Translations under genes and position numbers: made by a program
The notes under the pieces: generated by a model
The model's database searches: none
The model's input: the letters and a program-made list of their open reading frames with translations, nothing else
What the model was told of the DNA's origin: nothing
Origin: Georgenia muralis
Lineage (GTDB): Bacteria > Actinomycetota > Actinomycetes > Actinomycetales > Actinomycetaceae
Assembly (NCBI RefSeq): GCF_003814705.1
Contig: NZ_RKRA01000001.1
Span: forward strand, 2,294,001 to 2,358,000
Direction of reading: 5' to 3'
DNA length: 64,000 nt
Shown: in pieces, positions 1 through 9,812 of the stretch
How the letters are laid out: each line of letters starts with the position of its first letter
Numbering within the stretch: the first letter of the stretch is position 1

Positions 1-2
1 AG

Positions 3-839
3 ATCGCCGAGCTCTCCGAGGAGCGCTCGGTGGTGCGGATGCAGGAGCTCTACGCCGAGCCGGTCAAGCCCGAGCTCATCACGGCCCGCCTCAAGCAGGT
101 CCGCGCCGGCGGCGTCACGGTGGCAGGGTCCTTGTCGCCGCAGCGCACCCAGGAGCACTGGCGCACGGTCGTCGAGGCTGGCGTCGACCTGTTCGTCATC
201 CGCGGCACGACCGTCTCGGCCGAGCACGTCTCCTCCCGCGCCGAACCGCTGAACCTCAAGCGGTTCATCTACGAGCTGGACGTGCCCGTCGTCGTCGGCG
301 GTGCGGCCACCTACACCGCGGCCCTGCACCTCATGCGCACCGGCGCCGCGGGGGTCCTCGTCGGCTTCGGCGGCGGGGCGGCGCACACCACGCGGCGCTC
401 ACTGGGCATCCACGTCCCCATGGCGACGGCGGTGGCGGACGTGGCCGCCGCCCGGCGGGACTACCTCGACGAGTCGGGGGGCCGCTACGTCCACGTCATC
501 GCCGACGGCAGCGTGGGCCGTTCCGGGGACCTCGTCAAGGCCATCGCCTGCGGTGCGGACGCCGTCATGCTGGGTGCTGCCCTGGCGCGAGCGAGCGAGG
601 CGCCCGGGCGCGGGTGGCACTGGGGGTCCGAGGCGCACCACCCCGTCCTGCCCCGCGGCGAGCGTGTGCACGTGGGCACGGTGGGCTCCCTCGCGGAGAT
701 CCTCCACGGTCCCTCGACGCAGGCGGACGGGACGGTCAACCTCATCGGCGCGCTGCGCCGGACCATGGCGACCACCGGGTACTCCGACATCAAGGAGTTC
801 CAGCGGGTCGAGGTTGTCGTGTCCCCGTACAGCGGCTGA
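3..839 (+). CDS. guaB3: GuaB3 family IMP dehydrogenase-related protein (5' truncated)
   Basis: The reading frame is open from the left edge, so the start lies outside; 278 residues are visible, about three quarters of the usual 370 or so. The fragment is a TIM-barrel of the IMPDH/GMP reductase family. It carries the phosphate-loop stretch [12 protein letters not shown], followed by [14 protein letters not shown], where IMPDH/GMPR proteins bind the nucleotide phosphate. It ends in the short GuaB3-type tail ([13 protein letters not shown]) and lacks the long C-terminal flap of true GuaB. Actinobacterial GuaB3 usually sits beside guaB and its activity there is poorly defined; a cyanobacterial homologue has been reported to act as a GMP reductase. 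The catalytic cysteine loop cannot be judged reliably from this fragment. guaA lies about 13 kb downstream. Confidence 0.85.
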   Translation: MAELSEERSVVRMQELYAEPVKPELITARLKQVRAGGVTVAGSLSPQRTQEHWRTVVEAGVDLFVIRGTTVSAEHVSSRAEPLNLKRFIYELDVPVVVGGAATYTAALHLMRTGAAGVLVGFGGGAAHTTRRSLGIHVPMATAVADVAAARRDYLDESGGRYVHVIADGSVGRSGDLVKAIACGADAVMLGAALARASEAPGRGWHWGSEAHHPVLPRGERVHVGTVGSLAEILHGPSTQADGTVNLIGALRRTMATTGYSDIKEFQRVEVVVSPYSG

Positions 840-1002
840 CCTCGCGGCACCGCGTCGGTGCGAGCTGCGCGGACGCCGACCCGGGGCCCGCCCCGGGGTG
901 GACGAGCCCGCGCACGAGGTGGAACCGGGCGCGACCGATGGGCCAGGATGGCAGCGACAACGGCGCGCGGGCGCGCCGTCGCGAACCAGGGATGGAGCAG
1001 CA

Positions 1003-2409
1003 GTGACGCACAGCGACCACGACTTCCGCATCGAGCACGACACGATGGGGGAGGTGAAGGTCCCGCGGGACGCGCTCTACTCCGCCCAGACCCAGCGCGC
1101 GGTCGAGAACTTCCCGATCTCCGGGCGGGGCCTGTCCGCGCACCACATCGCGGCGCTCGGGCAGGTCAAGCGCGCCGCGGCGCTGGCCAACGCCGAGCTG
1201 GGGGTCCTGCCCGAGGACGTCGCCCAGGCCGTCGCCACGGCCGCCGACGAGGTCATCGCCGGCATGCACGACCGCCACTTCCCGATCGACGTCTTCCAGA
1301 CCGGCTCCGGGACGTCATCGAACATGAACGCCAACGAGGTGGTCGCCAACCTCGCCGGCACGATCCTGGGCCGACCCGTCCACCCCAACGACCACGTCAA
1401 CGCCTCCCAGTCCTCCAACGACGTCTTCCCCTCCTCGATCCACATCGCGGCGATGCAGGCGGTCACGGAGGAGCTGCTGCCGGGGCTGGAGGTCCTCGCG
1501 GCGTCCCTCGAGCGCAAGGCGGAGGAGTTCGCCGACGTCGTGAAGTCCGGGCGCACGCACCTCATGGACGCCACACCGATCACGCTCGGCCAGGAGTTCT
1601 CCGGCTACGCCACCCAGATCCGGTACGGCATCGCCCGGGTCGAGGCGACCCTGCCGCGTCTCGCCGAGCTCCCGCTCGGCGGCACCGCCGTCGGCACCGG
1701 CATCAACACCCCGCCCGGCTTCTCCGCGCGCGTCATCGAGCTCATCGCCGAGAACACGGGTCTGCCGCTCGTGGAGGCCCGGAACCACTTCGAGGCCCAG
1801 GCCGCCCAGGACTCCCTCGTGGAGACCTCGGGGGCGCTGCGGACCATCGCGGTGTCACTGACCAAGATCGCGAACGACCTGCGGTGGATGGGCTCCGGGC
1901 CCCGGACGGGCCTGGGCGAGCTCGCCCTGCCCGACCTGCAGCCGGGCTCGTCGATCATGCCCGGCAAGGTCAACCCGGTCGTCCCCGAGGCGACCGTCAT
2001 GGTCGCCGCGCAGGTCATCGGCAACGACGCCGCCATCGCCTTCGCCGGCGCCCAGGGCAACTTCGACCTGCTGGTCATGCTGCCGGTCATGGCACGCAAC
2101 CTGCTCGAGTCCATCACCCTGGTCGGCAACGTCTCGCGGGTCCTGGCGACCAAGACCGTCGACGGGCTCGTCGCGAACGTCGAGCGCTGCCTGGAGCTGG
2201 CGGAGTCCTCGCCGTCGATCGTCACCCCGCTCAACCGGGTGATCGGGTACGAGGCGGCCGCGAGGATCGCGAAGCACTCCGTGAAGAAGGGGATCACCGT
2301 CCGCGCGGCGGTGGAGGACCTCGGCTACGTCGAGCGCGGTGAGATCACCCCCGCGCAGCTCGACGAGGCGCTCGACGTCCGGTCCATGACCGCGCCGCGC
2401 CAGGCCTGA
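1003..2409 (+). CDS. fumC: Class II fumarate hydratase
   Basis: 468 residues, the normal length for the iron-independent fumarase that interconverts fumarate and malate in the TCA cycle. Seen directly: [14 protein letters not shown] near residue 105, the substrate-site stretch [17 protein letters not shown] near residue 185, and the superfamily signature [11 protein letters not shown] near residue 320. The GTG start at 1003 opens the protein with [17 protein letters not shown], the conserved FumC N-terminus. The frame stays open far upstream but that extension has no FumC similarity. The ATG at 992 is in another frame and stops after four codons. About 160 bp separate it from guaB3, so it is probably transcribed alone. 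A candidate bidirectional terminator region follows. Confidence 0.95.
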   Translation: MTHSDHDFRIEHDTMGEVKVPRDALYSAQTQRAVENFPISGRGLSAHHIAALGQVKRAAALANAELGVLPEDVAQAVATAADEVIAGMHDRHFPIDVFQTGSGTSSNMNANEVVANLAGTILGRPVHPNDHVNASQSSNDVFPSSIHIAAMQAVTEELLPGLEVLAASLERKAEEFADVVKSGRTHLMDATPITLGQEFSGYATQIRYGIARVEATLPRLAELPLGGTAVGTGINTPPGFSARVIELIAENTGLPLVEARNHFEAQAAQDSLVETSGALRTIAVSLTKIANDLRWMGSGPRTGLGELALPDLQPGSSIMPGKVNPVVPEATVMVAAQVIGNDAAIAFAGAQGNFDLLVMLPVMARNLLESITLVGNVSRVLATKTVDGLVANVERCLELAESSPSIVTPLNRVIGYEAAARIAKHSVKKGITVRAAVEDLGYVERGEITPAQLDEALDVRSMTAPRQA

Positions 2410-2504
2410 GCCCCGCTGGTCCTGCGCCGGCGGGGCCGCGGGGCGGCGCGGACCCGGCTGGCGGTCTGCGGCGGAGGTCGGCGACGCCGACTCAGCCGGT
2501 TCGC

Positions 2505-2538
2505 GCCGAGTTAGCATGAACTTTCATGCCGACTCGGC
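2505..2538. repeat. Long imperfect hairpin in the fumC/ackA convergent spacer
   Basis: Arms GCCGAGT (2505-2511) and ACTCGGC (2532-2538) enclose perfect inner arms GCATGAA (2514-2520) and TTCATGC (2523-2529) with a 2-nt centre and one 2x2 mismatch. It is AT-richer than its surroundings. It could end fumC transcription or be a protein-binding palindrome; no U-run follows. Confidence 0.6.
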
Positions 2539-2544
2539 CGCAAC

Positions 2545-2643
2545 CCTGCTGAGTCGTCGCGTTCCTGCTGAGTGAGTCGGGGCTGGCGGGCGCGGGCGTG
2601 GCCGCGACCTGCTGAGTCGTCGCGTCCCTGCCGAGTGAGCCGG
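2545..2643. repeat. Direct repeat pair in intergenic DNA (36 nt, 33 identical)
   Basis: Two 36-nt copies, 2545-2580 and 2608-2643, differ at three positions, all T-to-C, and share the core CTGCTGAGTCGTCGCG. They lie 63 bp apart between the convergent fumC and ackA genes. Related CTGAGT/ACTCAG words recur from 2489 on. No open frame here looks real. Confidence 0.7.
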
Positions 2644-2667
2644 TGCCGGGCGTCCCCCGGCACCGGC
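2639..2667 (-). terminator. Hairpin after ackA
   Basis: A 12-bp perfect stem (GCCGGTGCCGGG, 2639-2650, with its complement at 2656-2667) and a 5-nt loop, 7 nt beyond the ackA stop. It is well placed to end the xfp-pta-ackA transcript. A U-tract is absent, as is common in this genome. Confidence 0.65.
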
Positions 2668-2674
2668 CTCCATA

Positions 2675-3862
2675 TCAGAGCTGGGCGAGCGCCTGCCGGG
2701 CGATGGCCAGCTCCTCGTTGGTGGGCACCACGAGGACGGCGACGCGGGCGCCGGCGGGGGAGATGACCTTGGCCTCCTTCATGCGGCCGGCGTTGAGCTC
2801 GGGGTCGATCTGCACGCCGAGGAACTCCAGGCCGCGCACGGCGTCGGCGCGCACGACGTCGTCGTTCTCCCCGACCCCCGCGGTGAAGGCCAGGACGTCC
2901 AGGCCACCCATGACGGCGGCGTAGGCGCCGATGTACTTGCGCAGCCGGTGGGTGTAGACGTCCAGGCCCACCCGCGCGGCGCTGTCACCGGCGGCGACGA
3001 GGTCGTGGAGCTCGCGCAGGTCGTTGACGCCGGTGAGGCCCTTGAGGCCGGACCGCTTGTTGAACAGGTCGTCGATCTCGTCGATGCTCATGCCCGCGTT
3101 GCGTGCGAGGTGGAACACCACGGCGGGGTCGATGTCCCCGGTCCGGGTGCCCATGACCAGCCCCTCGAGCGGCGTCAGCCCCATGGAGGTGTCCACGGCG
3201 TGCCCGCCCTTGACCGCCGACGCCGACGCCCCGTTGCCCAGGTGCAGGACGACGGTGCGCAGCTCGGCCAGGTCGCGGCCGAGGATCTCCGCCGCCCGGG
3301 TCGAGACATACTGGTGAGAGGTGCCGTGGGCGCCGTACCGGCGCACCGAGTACTGCTCGGCGACCTCACGGTCGAGGGCGTACGTGGCGGCGTCGTCGGG
3401 CAGGTTGCGGAAGAAGGCGGTGTCGAACACGGCGACGTGCGGGACGTCGGGGAAGAGCTCGCGCGCCACCCGGATGCCGGTGAGGTTCGCGGGGTTGTGC
3501 AGCGGGGCGAGCGGCGAGAGCCGCTCGATCGTGGCGAGCACGTCCTCGTCGACGCGCACGGGACCGTCGTAGTACCGCCCGCCCATGACCACCCGGTGGC
3601 CGACGGCGACGACGTTCGCCTCGGCGAGGGAGGGACCGACCTCGTCGAAGAGGCTCGTGACGATGCGCAGGCCCTCGCCGTGGTCGGCCACGGCCGTCTC
3701 GCGCTCGGTGGTCTGCGCGCCCTGCTTGTGCACGACCCGGCCCGCCGGTTCGCCGATGCGCTCGACCAGGCCCGAGGCGAGCGCCGTCCCGGCCGCGGGG
3801 TCGACCAGCTGGTACTTGATCGAGGACGACCCCGAGTTGATGACGAGGACGGTGTCGGTCAT
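2675..3862 (-). CDS. ackA: Acetate kinase
   Basis: 395 residues, standard length. It interconverts acetyl phosphate plus ADP with acetate plus ATP in the cytosol. The N-terminus VLVINSGSSSIKYQ is the first ASKHA phosphate-binding signature, VAVGHRVVMGG and FDTAFF follow, then HLGNGASASAVKGG and the MGTRTGDIDP signature, and the adenosine-site stretch FTAGVGEN near the end. The ATG overlaps the pta stop (ATGA), so the two are translationally coupled. In this operon AckA takes acetyl phosphate from either phosphoketolase or Pta and makes ATP. Confidence 0.97.
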   Translation of the reverse strand: MTDTVLVINSGSSSIKYQLVDPAAGTALASGLVERIGEPAGRVVHKQGAQTTERETAVADHGEGLRIVTSLFDEVGPSLAEANVVAVGHRVVMGGRYYDGPVRVDEDVLATIERLSPLAPLHNPANLTGIRVARELFPDVPHVAVFDTAFFRNLPDDAATYALDREVAEQYSVRRYGAHGTSHQYVSTRAAEILGRDLAELRTVVLHLGNGASASAVKGGHAVDTSMGLTPLEGLVMGTRTGDIDPAVVFHLARNAGMSIDEIDDLFNKRSGLKGLTGVNDLRELHDLVAAGDSAARVGLDVYTHRLRKYIGAYAAVMGGLDVLAFTAGVGENDDVVRADAVRGLEFLGVQIDPELNAGRMKEAKVISPAGARVAVLVVPTNEELAIARQALAQL

Positions 3863-6000
3863 GCGGAGGCCTCCTGGGGGGCGGGTACGGGGGTGGTGGT
3901 GTCGGGTGCGGCGTCGGCGGCGGCCGCGGCGGCGGCCTTCTCGGCCTGGGCCTGGACGGCCGTGATCGCGACCGTGTTGACGATGTCCTGGACCAGGGCG
4001 CCGCGGGAGAGGTCGTTGACGGGCTTGTTGAGGCCCTGCAGGACCGGCCCGACGGCGACGGCGCCGGCCGAGCGCTGGACCGCCTTGTAGGTGTTGTTGC
4101 CGGTGTTGAGGTCCGGGAAGATGAAGACCGTCGCGCGACCCGCGACGTCGGAGTCGGGCAGCTTCGACCGCGCAACGGAGGCGTCCACCGCGGCGTCGTA
4201 CTGGATCGGGCCCTCGACGAAGAGGTCGGGACGGCGCTCCCGGACGATCTCGGTGGCCGTGCGGACCTTCTCCACGTCGGCGCCCGAGCCGGACTCGCCG
4301 GTGGAGTACGAGAGCATCGCGACCCGCGGGTCCACACCGAACTGGGCTGCGGTCGCGGAGGACGAGATGGCGATGTCCGCGAGCTCCTCGGAGGTCGGGT
4401 CGGGGTTGACCGCGCAGTCGCCGTAGACGAGGACCCGGTCGGCCAGGCACATGAAGAACACCGACGACACGATCGAGGTGCCCGGCTTGGTCTTGATGAT
4501 CTCGAAGGACGGCTTGATCGTGTGCGCCGTGGTGTGCGCGGCGCCGGAGACCATCCCGTCGGCGAGGCCGAGGTGGACCATCATCGTGCCGAAGTACGAC
4601 ACGCCCCGGACGATCTCGCGGGCCCGGTCGATCGTCATGCCCTTGTGGGCGCGCAGCCGGGTGTACTCCTCGGCGAAGTCCTGCAGCAGCGGCGAGCAGG
4701 CCGGGTCCAGGACCGTGGCGGCCTCGATGTCCAGGCCGAGCTCGGCCGCGCGGGCCCGGACCCGCGACTCGTCCCCGAGGATCGTCAGGTCCGCGACCTG
4801 GCGGGACAGCAGGGTCGAGGCGGCGCGCAGGATCCGGTCGTCCCCGCCCTCGGGCAGCACGATGTGCTGGCGGTCCGACCGCGCCCGCTCCAGGAGCGCG
4901 GACTCGAACATCAGCGGCGTGACGACCTCGCTGCGCGGCACGTCCAGGACCCGCATGAGCGACTCGGGCTCGATGTTCTGCTCGAAGACGCCCAGGGCGG
5001 AGTCGATCTTGCGCTGGGTCCCGCGCGCGAGGAGCCCGCGGGTCCCGGCCACGATCCGCGCCGCCTCGAACGTGTCGTGGCGGGTGACGATCACGGGGAG
5101 CCGGTTCCCGAGGCCCTCGACCAGGCGCAGCACCTGGGCGGAGGGGGCGTAGCCACCGTTGAGGACGACGCCGGCCAGGGACGGGAAGCCCTCGGCGGCG
5201 TGCGCCGTGGCGAGGGTGATGAGGACCTCGGGCCGGTCGCTGGCCGCGATGCACAGCTGGCCCTCGCGCAGCCGCTCCAGGACGTGCTCGGTGTTCATGC
5301 CGGAGATGAGCATGTGCTCGGCCTCGCGGCCGAGGAGCTCGGCGTCGCCCAGGATGAGCTCGCCCTCCAGGGCGGTCATGACGTCGCGCACGATGGGGGC
5401 GGACAGCAGCGGGATCTCCGGCAGCGCCCACACCGGCACGCCGAGGTCGGCGAGCCGGTCACGGACGACGTCGAGCTGGTCCGCGCCGCAGCGGTTGGCC
5501 ACGACACCGACGGTCGCGGCGTGGGCCTGGTCGATCTCCCCGACGGCGATCTCGACGAGGCTGTGGATGTCCTCGGGGGAGCGGTCCAGCGCCGAGACGA
5601 CCAGCAGCACCGGGGCGCCGAGGTTGGCCGCCACCCGGGCGTTGAAGGCCAGCTCGGTCGGGCCGGCGACGTCGGTGTAGTCCGAGCCGACGATGAGGAC
5701 GGCCTCGCACTGGCGCGCCACGCGCTGGTAGCGGTCGACCACCGTGGCCAGGGCCGCCTCGGGGTCGGCGTGGACGGCGTCGTAGGTCACGCCCACGACG
5801 TCGTCGTAGGAGAGGTCGACGCCGTCGTGCTCGAGGAGGAGGTTGACGATGACGTCGTCCCCGCTGGCCGAGCGGGTCACCGGCCGGAAGATCCCGACCC
5901 GGCCCACCCGCCGGGCCATGAGGTCCAGCAGGCCCAGGGCCACGATGGACTTGCCCGTGTACCCCTCCGGTGAGGCGATGTAGATGCTGGAGCGCGCCAT
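3859..6000 (-). CDS. pta: Phosphate acetyltransferase, long form
   Basis: 713 residues, the long three-domain type. An N-terminal P-loop-like (dethiobiotin synthetase-like) domain begins at IYIASPEGYTGKS, a central DRTGG domain follows, and the catalytic PTA_PTB domain begins near residue 385. That last domain contains LPEGGDDRILRAA, LADGMVSGAAHTTAHT and the C-terminal FPDLNTGNNTYK. It interconverts acetyl-CoA plus phosphate with acetyl phosphate plus CoA. A good ribosome site (AGGAAGGA) precedes the ATG at 6000. The last 35 residues are an Ala/Pro/Thr-rich tail. It lies 26 bp after xfp and overlaps ackA by 4 bp, so it is the middle gene of a three-gene operon. Confidence 0.96.
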   Translation of the reverse strand: MARSSIYIASPEGYTGKSIVALGLLDLMARRVGRVGIFRPVTRSASGDDVIVNLLLEHDGVDLSYDDVVGVTYDAVHADPEAALATVVDRYQRVARQCEAVLIVGSDYTDVAGPTELAFNARVAANLGAPVLLVVSALDRSPEDIHSLVEIAVGEIDQAHAATVGVVANRCGADQLDVVRDRLADLGVPVWALPEIPLLSAPIVRDVMTALEGELILGDAELLGREAEHMLISGMNTEHVLERLREGQLCIAASDRPEVLITLATAHAAEGFPSLAGVVLNGGYAPSAQVLRLVEGLGNRLPVIVTRHDTFEAARIVAGTRGLLARGTQRKIDSALGVFEQNIEPESLMRVLDVPRSEVVTPLMFESALLERARSDRQHIVLPEGGDDRILRAASTLLSRQVADLTILGDESRVRARAAELGLDIEAATVLDPACSPLLQDFAEEYTRLRAHKGMTIDRAREIVRGVSYFGTMMVHLGLADGMVSGAAHTTAHTIKPSFEIIKTKPGTSIVSSVFFMCLADRVLVYGDCAVNPDPTSEELADIAISSSATAAQFGVDPRVAMLSYSTGESGSGADVEKVRTATEIVRERRPDLFVEGPIQYDAAVDASVARSKLPDSDVAGRATVFIFPDLNTGNNTYKAVQRSAGAVAVGPVLQGLNKPVNDLSRGALVQDIVNTVAITAVQAQAEKAAAAAAADAAPDTTTPVPAPQEASA

Positions 6001-6026
6001 CGGGCCGTCCTTCCTCGTCGGTGCCA

Positions 6027-8519
6027 CTACTCGTTGTCCCCGCCCGTGGCGGACGACGCCGTCGGCCCGCCGCGCTCGGTCCCGGTGTCGCCGACGTCGG
6101 GCCACACCCAGTCCGCCACGGCCGGGATGTCCTCGCCGTGCTCCCGGGTGTAGGCCCGGGCCTCGTGCCGGGCGTCGATCATCCGCTGGCGCAGGAGGCC
6201 GTGCCGGGCGGCGAGGCCGGGCACGCGGTCGATGACGTCCATGACGAGGTGGTACCGGTCGAGGTCGTTGAGCATGACCATGTCGAACGGCGTCGTCGTC
6301 GTGCCCTCCTCCTTGAACCCGCGCACGTGGAGGTTCTTGTGCCCGGTCCGGCGGTAGGTCAGCCGGTGGATGAGCCACGGGTAGCCGTGGTACGCGAACA
6401 CGATCGGCCGGTCGGTGGTGAAGATCGTGTCGAAGGCGCGGTCGCTCAGCCCGTGCGGGTGCTCCTTCTCGTCCTGCAGGCGCATGAGGTCGACGACGTT
6501 GACGACCCGCACCTTCAGGTCGGGGATGTTCCGGCGGAGGATGTCCGCCGCGGCGAGGGTCTCGAGGGTAGGCACATCCCCGGCGCAGCCGAGGACGACG
6601 TCGGGCGGCGTGCCCTCGACCTCGGTGCCCGCCCACTCCCAGATGCCCAGGCCGCGTGCGCAGTGCCGGTCGGCGTCGTCGACGCCGAGGAAGTTCGGCG
6701 CGGGCTGCTTGCCGGCGACGACGACGTTGACGTACTGCTTGGAGCCCAGCACGTGCGCGTACGTCGACAGCAGGGTGTTGGTGTCCGGCGGCAGGTACAC
6801 CCGGATGATGTCGGCCTTCTTGTTGACCACGTGGTCGATGAAGCCCGGGTCCTGGTGGGAGAAGCCGTTGTGGTCCTGGCGCCACACGTGGGAGGACAGC
6901 AGGTAGTTGAGCGAGGCGATGGGCCGGCGCCACGGGATGTGGTTGGTGACCTTGAGCCACTTCGCGTGCTGGTTGAACATCGAGTCGACGATGTGGATGA
7001 ACGCCTCGTAGGAGCTCATCATCCCGTGCCGGCCGGTGAGCAGGTACCCCTCGAGCCAGCCCTGGCACTGGTGCTCCGAGAGCACCTCCATGACCCGCCC
7101 GGCGCGGGCGAGGTGGTCGTCGGCGTCGGTGGGCAGGTAGCCGGCGTTCCACTGCTTGTCGGTGACGTCGTAGACGTCCTGGAGCCGGTTCGAGGCGGTC
7201 TCGTCCGGACCGAAGATCCGGAAGTTGTCGGGGTTGAGGCGCACCACCTCGGTGAGGAACTTCCCCAGCACCCGGGTGGCCTCGGTCATCGGTGCACCGG
7301 GGACGTCGACCTCGACGCCGAAGTCGCGCCAGTCGGGCAGGCGCAGGTCCCGCAGGACCAGGCCGCCGTTGGTGTGCGGGTTGGCGCTCATCCGCAGGTG
7401 CCCCGCGGGGGCGAGCGAGGCGACGGCCGGGTCGAGCCGGCCCTCGTCGTCGAAGAGCTCCTCCGCGCGGTAGCTGCGCAGCCAGGCCTCGAGGTCGGCG
7501 AGGTGCTCGTCGGTGTCCCGGGCGCTGGCCAGCGGCACCTGGTGCGAGCGCCAGGAGTCCTCGGTGCGCTTGCCGTCGATCTCCTTCGGACCGGTCCAGC
7601 CCTTGGGGCTGCGGAAGACGATCATCGGCCACGCCGGCCGGTCCATGTCCGGCTCGTCGACGGCGCGGGCCTTGATCTCGGCGATCTCGTCCAGGACGAC
7701 GTCGAGGAGCTCGGCGAAGCGGCGGTGGACCGCGGCGGGGTCCTCGCCGTCGAAGCCGCCGGTGAAGAAGTGGGGCTTGTGGCCGTAGCCCCGCATGAGG
7801 TCGGCCAGCTCCTCCTCGGGGATCCGGGCGAGGACGGTGGGGTTGGCGATCTTGTAGCCGTTGAGGTGCAGCACCGGCAGGACGACACCGTCCTTGGCCG
7901 GGTTGACGAACTTGTTGGAGTGCCAGGACGTGGCCAGGGGGCCGGTCTCGGCCTCGCCGTCACCGACGACGGCGAGGACGAGCAGGTCGGGGTTGTCGAA
8001 CGCGGCGCCGTAGGCGTGGGAGAGGGCGTAGCCGAGCTCGCCGCCCTCGTGGATCGAGCCGGGGGTCTCGGGGGCCACGTGGGAGGGGATGCCGCCGGGG
8101 AAGGAGAACTGACGGAAGAGACGGCGCAGGCCCTCGGCGTCCTGGGTGATGTCCGGGTAGGTCTCGCTGTAGGTGCCCTCGAGGTAGGTGTTCGCCACCA
8201 GGCCCGGCCCGCCGTGCCCGGGGCCGGTGACGTACATGGCGGAGAGGTCGCGCTCGGCGATGGCCCGGTTCATGTGCGCGTAGAGGAAGTTCAGCCCCGG
8301 CGTCGTGCCCCAGTGGCCGAGCAGGCGCGGCTTGACGTGGTCGCGGTCGAGCGGCTCGCGCAGCAGGGGGTTGTCGTGGAGGTAGATCTGACCGACGGAG
8401 AGGTAGTTCGCCGCCCGCCACCAGGCGTCGACCCGCTCCAGGGTCTCGGCGTCCAGGGGGGCGGTCGTCGCGTCCGAGCGGCGCTGCCACGCGGCGGGGG
8501 CGGCGGGGGTGGTGGTCAT
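6027..8519 (-). CDS. xfp: Xylulose-5-phosphate/fructose-6-phosphate phosphoketolase
   Basis: 830 residues, typical of Xfp/Xpk. It is a thiamine-diphosphate enzyme that splits xylulose 5-phosphate or fructose 6-phosphate with phosphate into acetyl phosphate and a shorter sugar phosphate. Seen: [15 protein letters not shown] and [11 protein letters not shown] at the N-terminus, the ThDP/Mg motif GDGEAETG near residue 185, and the C-terminal [16 protein letters not shown]-like segment ([12 protein letters not shown]). The ATG at 8519 follows GAGGAG at good spacing. The frame runs on upstream without similarity. With pta and ackA directly downstream it makes a route from sugar phosphates to acetate and ATP, or via Pta to acetyl-CoA. 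Substrate preference cannot be read from sequence. Confidence 0.96.
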   Translation of the reverse strand: MTTTPAAPAAWQRRSDATTAPLDAETLERVDAWWRAANYLSVGQIYLHDNPLLREPLDRDHVKPRLLGHWGTTPGLNFLYAHMNRAIAERDLSAMYVTGPGHGGPGLVANTYLEGTYSETYPDITQDAEGLRRLFRQFSFPGGIPSHVAPETPGSIHEGGELGYALSHAYGAAFDNPDLLVLAVVGDGEAETGPLATSWHSNKFVNPAKDGVVLPVLHLNGYKIANPTVLARIPEEELADLMRGYGHKPHFFTGGFDGEDPAAVHRRFAELLDVVLDEIAEIKARAVDEPDMDRPAWPMIVFRSPKGWTGPKEIDGKRTEDSWRSHQVPLASARDTDEHLADLEAWLRSYRAEELFDDEGRLDPAVASLAPAGHLRMSANPHTNGGLVLRDLRLPDWRDFGVEVDVPGAPMTEATRVLGKFLTEVVRLNPDNFRIFGPDETASNRLQDVYDVTDKQWNAGYLPTDADDHLARAGRVMEVLSEHQCQGWLEGYLLTGRHGMMSSYEAFIHIVDSMFNQHAKWLKVTNHIPWRRPIASLNYLLSSHVWRQDHNGFSHQDPGFIDHVVNKKADIIRVYLPPDTNTLLSTYAHVLGSKQYVNVVVAGKQPAPNFLGVDDADRHCARGLGIWEWAGTEVEGTPPDVVLGCAGDVPTLETLAAADILRRNIPDLKVRVVNVVDLMRLQDEKEHPHGLSDRAFDTIFTTDRPIVFAYHGYPWLIHRLTYRRTGHKNLHVRGFKEEGTTTTPFDMVMLNDLDRYHLVMDVIDRVPGLAARHGLLRQRMIDARHEARAYTREHGEDIPAVADWVWPDVGDTGTERGGPTASSATGGDNE

Positions 8520-8661
8520 CCTGGGACTCCTCGGTGAGAAGGGCGCGCCCGGTGGCCGCGAGGGGCGGACCGCGGACCGGTCGAGGTTCGGACACGCCCA
8601 GTCTGCCCGTTTCCCCCCTCCGGCGCCGCTGGTGTCGCGGCCGGGTTCGTGCCCGGGAGGT

Positions 8662-8698
8662 GCGGTGTGCCCGAGAACACAGACCGGGGGCACACCGC
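8662..8698. promoter_or_regulatory. Inverted repeat in the xfp/SURF1 divergent spacer
   Basis: Arms GCGGTGTGCCC (8662-8672) and GGGCACACCGC (8688-8698) match over all 11 bp around a 15-nt centre. They end 8 bp before the probable -10 of the SURF1-like gene. The placement suits an operator for one or both divergent genes; a hairpin in RNA is the alternative. Confidence 0.5.
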
Positions 8699-8706
8699 CG
8701 GCGACG

Positions 8707-8712
8707 TAGCCT
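8707..8712 (+). promoter_or_regulatory. -10 box TAGCCT, leaderless start of SURF1-like gene
   Basis: TAGCCT lies 6 nt before the GTG at 8719 with no ribosome site between, the spacing expected for leaderless transcription. Confidence 0.6.
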
Positions 8713-8718
8713 AGGTCC

Positions 8719-9789
8719 GTGGACCCAACCGCCCCCTCCCGCGCTGTGGTGAGCGCCACGCCGGACGTCGGCGCGGGGCGGCCGGCGGTCTCGTGGACCT
8801 GGCGCGACTACCGCGCCGCCGCGCTGACACCCCGGATGATCGGGATATTCGTCCTGCTCCTCGCCGCCGCCGTCGTGTCCGTCCGTCTGGGTGCCTGGCA
8901 GCTCGACCGTGCGTCGGTGCGCGGCGCCGCGGAGGCCGAGGCCGCGCACGCCGCGGTCCTGGCCGCCGACCCCGTGCCGCTCGAGGAGGTGCTGCGCGCC
9001 CAGACCAGCTTCACCGCCGAGCACCTCGCCCGGCCGGTGGCCGTCACGGGCGAGCTCGAGGACGACCACCAGGTGCTCGTCCCGGGGCGGTCGGTGGCCG
9101 GGCAGGACGCCGTCCTCGTCGTCACCGCCCTGCGGGTGACGCAGGGACCGGACACCGGGGCGATGATCCCCGTCCTGCGCGGGTGGGTGCCGGCCGGTGA
9201 CGTCGTCGTCGGCGACGACGGCTGGCGGCCCCGCGACGCCTCGGTCGCGGCGGCGCTCGCCGTCCCGGCCGGTGAGCAGCGGGTGACCGGGTACCTCGGC
9301 GGCTCGGAGGCAGGGGTGAGCGCCGACCTGCCCGCGGGCATGGTCGCCGCCGTCAGCTCGGCCGAGCTCGCCGGGCTCTGGGGCGGGCCCACCTACGGCG
9401 GCTACCTCGTCCAGCTCACCGAGGAGGCGGGCGGCGGGCGGGCGGGCGTCTCGGCTGAGGGCCTGGCCCACGCCCCGCCGCCGTCGATGGCGCAGGAGAC
9501 CGGGCTGAACCTGCAGAACCTCGCCTACGCCGTCGAGTGGGTGATCTTCGGCGGGTTCGCCCTGTTCCTGTGGGGCCGCATGGTCCGCGACGAGGTGGTC
9601 TACCGCCGCGAGGACGCCGTGGCCCGCCGGGAGGACGCCGGTCGGCGCGACGGTCGGGACGCCCCGCTCGACGAGGCGCCCGACGCGCCCGACACCCCGC
9701 TCGACGAGTCAGCGGCTCCGCGCCGGCTCAGCACCTCCGGGGGTCCGACCTCATCCCGCGCGGTGCCGAGCCGGCCCGAACGGTCCTGA
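8719..9789 (+). CDS. SURF1 family cytochrome oxidase assembly protein
   Basis: 356 residues. SURF1 proteins help assemble haem-copper oxidases in the membrane. A first membrane helix (about residues 38-58) leads into the signature LGAWQLDRA. The second helix near residue 270 follows [12 protein letters not shown], which matches the conserved C-terminal family motif, with a large extracytoplasmic loop between. The last 65 residues form a charged, Asp/Arg/Pro-rich cytoplasmic tail that is probably disordered and not part of the family core. No oxidase subunit is in the window. It is divergent from xfp and convergent with the ABC exporter. Confidence 0.88.
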   Translation: MDPTAPSRAVVSATPDVGAGRPAVSWTWRDYRAAALTPRMIGIFVLLLAAAVVSVRLGAWQLDRASVRGAAEAEAAHAAVLAADPVPLEEVLRAQTSFTAEHLARPVAVTGELEDDHQVLVPGRSVAGQDAVLVVTALRVTQGPDTGAMIPVLRGWVPAGDVVVGDDGWRPRDASVAAALAVPAGEQRVTGYLGGSEAGVSADLPAGMVAAVSSAELAGLWGGPTYGGYLVQLTEEAGGGRAGVSAEGLAHAPPPSMAQETGLNLQNLAYAVEWVIFGGFALFLWGRMVRDEVVYRREDAVARREDAGRRDGRDAPLDEAPDAPDTPLDESAAPRRLSTSGGPTSSRAVPSRPERS

Positions 9790-9812
9790 CTCGCGGGACC
9801 GCGCGCCCCGTC

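Noticed and set aside
30-839. ATG or GTG near the left edge as the guaB3 start
   Set aside because: The frame is open to the edge and the residues before position 30 continue the family sequence, so the gene is cut by the window.
3859-7632. Apparent fusion of phosphoketolase and phosphate acetyltransferase in one long minus-strand frame
   Set aside because: The upstream part is an off-frame reading of xfp. xfp has its own stop at 6027 and pta its own ATG and ribosome site.
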